From Paralvinella palmiformis (lineage: Eukaryota; Annelida; Polychaeta; Terebellida; Alvinellidae), in contig JAODUP010001186.1 in assembly GCA_025642065.1 (NCBI GenBank), positions 30,001 through 94,000 on the forward strand: a stretch of DNA of 64,000 bases, in the 5' to 3' direction. The translations under genes were made by a program, and so were the position numbers. Numbering within the stretch: position 1 is the stretch's first letter; every line of letters begins with the position of its first letter. This document shows, piece after piece, positions 59,300 through 64,000 of this stretch. Under the pieces are notes generated by a model, which saw only the letters and a list, made by a program, of their open reading frames with translations, did no database searches and was not told the origin of the DNA.

Positions 59300-62193
59300 T
59301 AAGATATATGAATTGTAGTTTAGTATGTTATGATTTTGTGCAAGAGCAACAGGATACTTGCGTATTCAATTTAAATAAATGCATATCTTCTAGTAAGGAA
59401 AATAAGGCATATCCTCTTTACGTAAGAAGACGGTAAGTTATTACCACAGAGAGCTAATGTAAGCAATTCCAAATATAATGACAATCACATAAAAATCGTA
59501 CAGAGTTATCAAACAATCGATCTTACTTGAAAAACTCCAAATTTATTTCATTTCCCTTGATATAAGATCGGAAGTAGTTTCTTGTTTGTCCAATAGCGGC
59601 GTCAAGGTCCGTAATTTGATGTTCAAATTGTGATATTAAAGCTTTTATGTTTCTTCTCTTCTCTTTCCAAGAGAAATTTCCATCTTCATTTGGTTTGATG
59701 CCATAACTCGTAACAGGCAGAGGAATTCCCCGTATGACGTGTAATATTGGAATAACAACATCCGGTTTTTTAATGCCGATATGTTTCCAGTAGGCGCTTC
59801 GTGAGTCGACGTAGTCAGGGTTTATATAAGCCATTATCGTATAATAAATCTGTCTGATTTCATCTTCAATGTTCTGTAGCCTGATTTGACCAATGTCCAT
59901 TAATCGTACTAAGTTGATCTTGGCATCGTAAAACATGTTCTCAATCTCATGCACATTAAACGATTTGCTGAGTTCTTCCAGCGATATTTCGTTATTTCTA
60001 TATCTGTGAAGTAGTCTTTGAAATCTAGTATTAATGTCGATAAGATTTGGGCGATATTCGGCCAGCAGTGTCTTCAGCTCAATTTTGTAGTTTTCGTATT
60101 CCTCAAACAGTTTCGTGATTTCTTTGTTACACTGCAGAAACCAATTGTACTCTAGAATATCTTGTGTGATGTGTAACGCTTCAGCCATTTGTTCAATCAC
60201 AGATTGGGTCTCAGTGTCTGATTCCTTCACAGTTTTCATCATTGCTTTAAATCTTGCCCTTACTAGCTCGATTGAGCTTGTCTCTACTTGAACACCAGCA
60301 TCCTGAAGCCACGAGATATTCATGTACTCACTTAGAATAATTTCTGCATCAGATAACATATTCGAAAACATTTTTTGTGGTACTCTTTCTTTCCAATTTG
60401 CAATTATTTCATTAAGCATCGTGTTCAATGAAGCTTCGGTCGGATTTTCTAGACACCAATTACAGCGAAGTGGTAGATTGGCCTGGATCGGGTCTAACAA
60501 AGATTTGTTGAGAACAAACTCCGGTATATCCACAATGTTGATGTTATAATGAGGCATGTTACGGAGTGAGAATATGAATTTCTTTATTGTCTTTACCAGC
60601 GTCTGATTATAACGAGTTATAGAACGATAGAGGTAATAGTCACATCTTGGAGGTAGCCACTTCTTTACAACATCAGCTTCTGCAGTCACTAGTAAATAAC
60701 AAGAATAGCTTTTGCTTATGAAGGTGATAAATGGAATCCTTACTTTTAAACTAACACACTGTAAGTCAAATTTGTCTGCAGAATAATAGAAAATAGTATC
60801 AATCTAAATTGATGATACCGTTATGGTATCTTTTAAGTGGACACACCTTTGTGACAAAAGATCAACCATTTATTAGAATAATTATAAACAACATTTTAGA
60901 CCAGGAGCTTTCAAACTAATAATATTGTGCTATAGTCAATTCAGTTATTATAAACGATTTTAAGTGAATGAAATAAAATAAAAATTGAAACAAATAAATG
61001 TTTATATTAATAAAATAAACTTATGTTTTACATAAATATTTTACTCACTATAATAACCCAATTTGTCAGTCATTTCTTTAAAAATAAATGCTATAATCCT
61101 AATACATAAGTCATGTTTAAATTAACATTAGCGCTGGCTAAATCTGGTCTAGGATGATAATGGTGATTGATGTTTTACGGCCACTTTTGTGCACATGGTA
61201 GGCTAAATGGTAATGAAGCGAAGTCAAAGATGAAACACCCTTGATATAGGCCCACACCGAGATTCGAATCAGGTGGTTATGATCTGTGGTCCAATGACGT
61301 ACCAATTAGACCAGGGAGTCGATCCGTAGGGAAAGACATCCCACAAACACAGGTATAAGCAGTATTGGAACACTCAATCAGGAACTTTCCAGGGTAGTAT
61401 TCTGACCACTTCATTAAATATTATGGAAATACCAGTATGATGAGAATAATTGTATTTGTGTACGATGTGTGTATTTACGTATTCCAACAGAATGCATACA
61501 CAAATAACAATTTATATATACGACTATGGCTTACAAGAAATTATATTCTCTGAATTTGAATACACACAAATGCAATGGGATATGGAAAATATAAAGATAA
61601 ATGGGATTATAGGAGTCACAAATTGGACAGATATGAAAAATATAGCCTTCAAAACAAATGACACCAAAGGGAAAACGCCATGTATTCAGTATTAATTTAC
61701 CACTAATACCTCTGACATTTTGGTAGCATGCAAAATATGCACTGCAATGTGTATCTGCATGTTGATATAGGTATGCACAAAAACCTTAACCATATCCCAG
61801 TAAAACAGGTTATAATTATGTGTGTTCGATAATCGGCTCACAAAGTTTAGATAGCATTTAAATAATTACATATTTTATCTTACCGTTGCAGCCTAATATA
61901 GTAACATTATGTTGAATAGGTGTCGTTAATCTTTCTGTGCCTGAAAAAGTAAAATTAAATATAACACACGACTAACAACGGCTAACTTAATTCATTATGG
62001 TAATAATAAAATGATTTACCTGGAACAGTTGTTATCACAGTATGTTCGACTGGCACTTCTGTTTTTTCTAGAATGTGATATAAAAACACGTGATATTTTT
62101 TATAATACGCAATTAAGTTGAACAAACTATTTATAATAAGTTTAAAGTAAGAAATTTGATATATTAAAGATAAAATTTGACGTGTACAAACCG

Positions 62194-62251
<58 letters not shown>

Positions 62252-63058
62252 GTTGCTACTTATTATGTTAATATAAGAAGTATTTACAATAACATTTCAA
62301 AATAATAATAATAATAACAAATTGTGTTATTATTATTATTATTAATGTTATTATTATTTAACTGTTTATGCTTCTTACTGTGATAATTTAAGAAGAGCTG
62401 TATATCACAAAATTGTTGTTAATAATAATAATTATTACTATTATTTATTTTACTAGGATTAATATTATTATCATTATTAATATTACTAATATTATTGTTG
62501 TTGTTATTGCTGCTGTTTTAAAAAGAAATAGAAGTAGAAAATAACAACAACAACAACCAGAACAATAATTATTAATGTTTTAATTGTTGTCCTAACTATA
62601 TATGTAGTAGTAGCCTCACCATAGCAACTAGTAGCAACAAAAGAGTATCGTGAATTGAAAATAGCATTAATAATAATAACGAGTGGTAATTAGCATAGTT
62701 ATAGAATCCTACAACGGTTTCGAGTAATCATTATGAAGGGACACGAATACATCAAACACTTTTCTCACTTCACATCAATGCCAACTACCGGTAGTCTTAC
62801 CTGACTGGTTACACAACTGGATACCACAAGTCTCTCTGCCAATACTTGGGTCAATGGTATAACACCAAGGTCCATCAGCATCTTGATCCGGATTACGACA
62901 ATAGTTGTTAGCATCCGATAAAGACTCATCAGGAAAGTCTTCAGCGGTAAACGTGTGCGAATATGGAATGTTGGCGTCCCATCGATGACATATATGACCG
63001 GAGACAGTTTGTGATCTCTTTCCTTTGTAGGTGGTGCCGAGATTTGTCAACTTACAAT
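57704..63058 (-). CDS. Kringle-containing DEG/ENaC-type sodium channel, 3' six exons (5' end outside window)
   Basis: Joined exons, transcribed right to left: 63058-62801, 62067-62020, 61940-61884, 60688-59527, 59226-59135, 57825-57704. They total 1739 nt, about 578 residues plus stop. All introns are GT/AG with matching phases (1,1,1,2,1). The C-terminus is a clear degenerin/ASIC signature: NFLRVDVFYQDMSY, YSSLLSDVGGLMGLLLGASV, then LTIGEVLDLIIYNISK. It holds the pre-TM2 beta strand, the GxS selectivity-filter triplet (GAS) and TM2. The extracellular part seen here contains a complete kringle domain, a Thr-rich linker, a CxP-type WLPPRCDYYLY motif resembling the C-PxC...Y block of DEG/ENaC palms, and a long, probably helical insertion. 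TM1 and the HG gating motif must be encoded beyond 64000. Channels of this family are trimeric, Na+-selective and usually amiloride-sensitive (established knowledge); ligand or stimulus here is unknown. Confidence 0.85.
59135..59226 (-). CDS. Channel penultimate exon: palm to TM2 wrist
   Basis: 92 nt, 30 whole codons between split codons; encodes KNFLRVDVFYQDMSYRKVLE and TKVYDYSSLL. The donor is GTAAGT. The acceptor AG lies directly at the end of a 67-bp TA microsatellite. Confidence 0.88.
59228..59294. repeat. (TA)n microsatellite at a splice acceptor
   Basis: Uninterrupted TA run ending at the AG of the penultimate channel exon on the minus strand. Confidence 0.95.
59527..60688 (-). CDS. 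Channel large exon: extracellular insertion
   Basis: A 1162-nt exon (386 whole codons) with acceptor TTATTTACTAG and donor CAA|GTAAGA. It starts after an upstream LGCNVT with TAEADVVKKWLPPRCDYYLY, and ends YIKGNEINLEFF, leading into the pre-TM2 strand. In between are charged, Leu/Ile-rich stretches likely to form helices (RARFKAMMKTVKESDTETQS; EEYENYKIELKTLLAEY; RQIYYTIMAYINPDY), few cysteines (CNWC, LQC) and four N-glycosylation sequons (NQT, NKS, NIS, NFS). I do not recognise the insertion as a named domain. Confidence 0.85.
61153..61320 (-). mobile_element. SINE family B copy, internally deleted (intron of the channel gene)
   Basis: GATTGATGTTTTACGGCCAC start (reverse), GGTAGGCTAAATGG, ATTCGAATC and CTGTGGTCCAA blocks. 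The segment that normally holds GCCGAGCGACCTCCAAAG is missing. Confidence 0.85.
61321..61400 (-). repeat. SINE family C fragment
   Basis: GGGAAAGACATCCCACAAAC matches the reverse of the 10.83-kb copy's GTTTGTGGGATGTTTCCC. Confidence 0.45.
61884..61940 (-). CDS. Channel small linker exon 2
   Basis: 57-nt, phase 1-1 exon between TTTTTCAG and GTAAGA, encoding TERLTTPIQHNVTILGCN. Confidence 0.8.
62020..62067 (-). CDS. Channel small linker exon 1
   Basis: 48-nt, phase 1-1 exon between ATTCTAG and GTAAAT, encoding KTEVPVEHTVITTVP, a Thr/Val-rich spacer after the kringle. Confidence 0.75.
62195..62248. repeat. (TA)n microsatellite in a channel intron
   Basis: Uninterrupted TA run. Confidence 0.95.
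62295..62700. repeat. AAT/ATT-rich low-complexity tract
   Basis: Repeated AATAATAAT / ATTATTATT and AACAACAAC stretches, within the intron after the kringle exon. Confidence 0.85.
62801..63058 (-). CDS. Channel kringle exon
   Basis: 258-nt, phase 1-1 exon with 85 whole codons. A full kringle: six cysteines in canonical order (DCK, HIC, NYC, PWCY, ETC, QLC), plus YKGKRSQTVSGHICHRWD, FPDESLSDANNYCRNPD and GPWCYTIDPSIGRE, matching YxGxxSxTxSGxxCQxW and NYCRNPDxxxxPWCYTxDP. The acceptor is TTTATTCCAG. A read-through frame upstream contains an ATG, but the acceptor and phase argue for splicing. Confidence 0.9.
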
Positions 63059-63184
63059 CTGGAATAAATGACATTCCTTGCTTATTCATCTTAAAACTCT
63101 ATATAATGTAATGCGTATGAATACGAATGAATTTAGTAGTAACTGTTTATCTTTTTCAAATACAAAATAATGGCCGGTTGTCGA

Positions 63185-63420
63185 ATTAATTTATGTTATG
63201 AAGAATTAGTGACCGCCCGTTCGCGCCGCTTAACGGTTAGTGGCCGACCAACTGTGGGGTCAAATGGGTGTGAAACCATCGTGCACCGATTGATTGATGT
63301 GCGAAAGTTGGTGGTCACAGGTTTCATGCCGCTTGGCGATTTGTGGCCAGCCGGGTTTTGGGATCGCACGGGTGTAGATGTCGTAGCCGCGTGGTTTGGT
63401 TGGGTTTGTACTTTATTCAT
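63185..63420. other. GC-richer unique-looking stretch, unassigned
   Basis: Open on both strands over about 80 codons but with no recognised motif. It lies upstream of the kringle exon (transcription sense) and does not look like a TM1 exon. Confidence 0.3.
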
Positions 63421-63480
63421 GTTTTCGTAGTGTGGGTTGAATGTGTGAAAGCTTTGTTAGTGAATGTTTGTAATGGTACA

Positions 63481-63720
63481 GCCAAGTCAGCGGAGATTGG
63501 ATCAAGAGACATGCGAGTCTCCACTGGACAATACGCTGATTGTGCTGGGGAGAGAATTCCCCTTTATATACCTGCTTGGATGTGGGGTGGAGTTTTTAGT
63601 GGGGAATTGTTCTTGACTCAGCCAAGTCAGCAGTGATTGGACCAGGTGACCATGTGAGGTATACCGGACAACAACGCTGACGGTGCTGAGGGGATAATTC
63701 CCTATATATATATCTTGATT
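63481..63720 (+). repeat. Diverged tandem duplication with TATA-like blocks
   Basis: Two ~120-140-bp copies start GCCAAGTCAG at 63481 and 63621. They share ATTGGA(T/C)CA, GACAA(T/C)..CGCTGA and (A/G)ATTCCC followed by TTTATATACC or TATATATATAT. Initiator-like and AATAAAG sequences follow at about 63805. It could be the U3 of an LTR or a duplicated promoter. No PBS or second LTR is visible before the window ends. Confidence 0.4.
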
Positions 63721-64000
63721 TTTGTAAAACAAATTGTTCTGGTGGTGGTTCTGGAGTGTATAGTTTCGAAGAGTGTATAGTTTTTGTACAGTTGTGAGTA
63801 GAGAAATAAAGTATAATCGAGATCAGATGAGTTCGGAGTTATGAAAGTGAGAACTTAGCTAAGACCGAGATCCGGGACGTGTATGCACGTGTGTATACTA
63901 CTGTTCTTGAGGGACTAGAGAAAACTGTACCTAGTTTTGTATGTTGCCTACTGGCAGCGTAAATCTCAAACCATCCGCTAAGTCAATGAATCCAGGTAGG

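Noticed and set aside
63196..63430. Overlapping 70-86-codon frames upstream of the kringle exon
   Set aside because: No transmembrane segment, HG motif or splice-consistent phase was found, so I did not assign it as the TM1 exon.
1..64000. CRISPR array, bacterial operon or plasmid features
   Set aside because: Introns, LINEs, SINEs and animal gene families show a eukaryotic genome. No direct-repeat/spacer arrays other than satellites are present.

Overview
This window is eukaryotic, AT-rich and intron-containing. It is crowded with dinucleotide microsatellites, tRNA-derived SINEs and decayed transposons. The two recognisable host genes and the mix of elements (L2/CR1-type LINEs, a DIRS-type tyrosine-recombinase element, hAT, P-element/THAP and Mutator-like remnants) suggest an invertebrate animal. 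A lophotrochozoan, most likely a mollusc, is my best guess, but this is inference because no species-diagnostic sequence is present.

Layout: 1-6.2 kb is non-genic, with a SINE and a decayed hAT transposase behind a long palindrome. 6.26-15.77 kb (+) carries a complete eight-exon SLC25A46 gene, a mitochondrial outer-membrane carrier-family protein. I assembled it exon by exon; all splice sites are GT/AG and all phases agree, giving 425 residues. Its first intron is full of hairpins, SINEs and an exact tandem triplication. 16-32 kb is repeat-rich: SINEs, an unnamed 0.6-kb repeat family, a 233-bp MITE, a C-type-lectin-like exon, a THAP-domain fossil, a LINE fragment and a P-element/THAP9-like transposase fossil. 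32-46 kb holds several LINE copies, a second THAP-like locus and an unrecognised membrane-type exon. 46-51.4 kb has a Mutator-like deletion derivative, another inverted-repeat element, a DIRS-like RNase H/tyrosine-recombinase remnant and a 40-bp minisatellite. 54-57.2 kb (-) is a long decayed L2/CR1-type LINE.

57.7-63.06 kb (-) carries the 3' part of a DEG/ENaC (degenerin/ASIC-type) sodium-channel gene. Its last six exons were assembled here with consistent phases. The extracellular region contains a complete six-cysteine kringle domain on one phase 1-1 exon, followed by a roughly 300-residue, predicted mostly helical insertion before the conserved pre-TM2/TM2 block. This kringle-channel architecture is the most interesting item in the window. 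The 5' part, expected to include TM1, lies beyond the right edge.

The two genes are unrelated in function. Everything between them is explained largely by transposon traffic: SINE copies with clean target-site duplications (TSDs) sit inside LINEs and inside introns of both genes.
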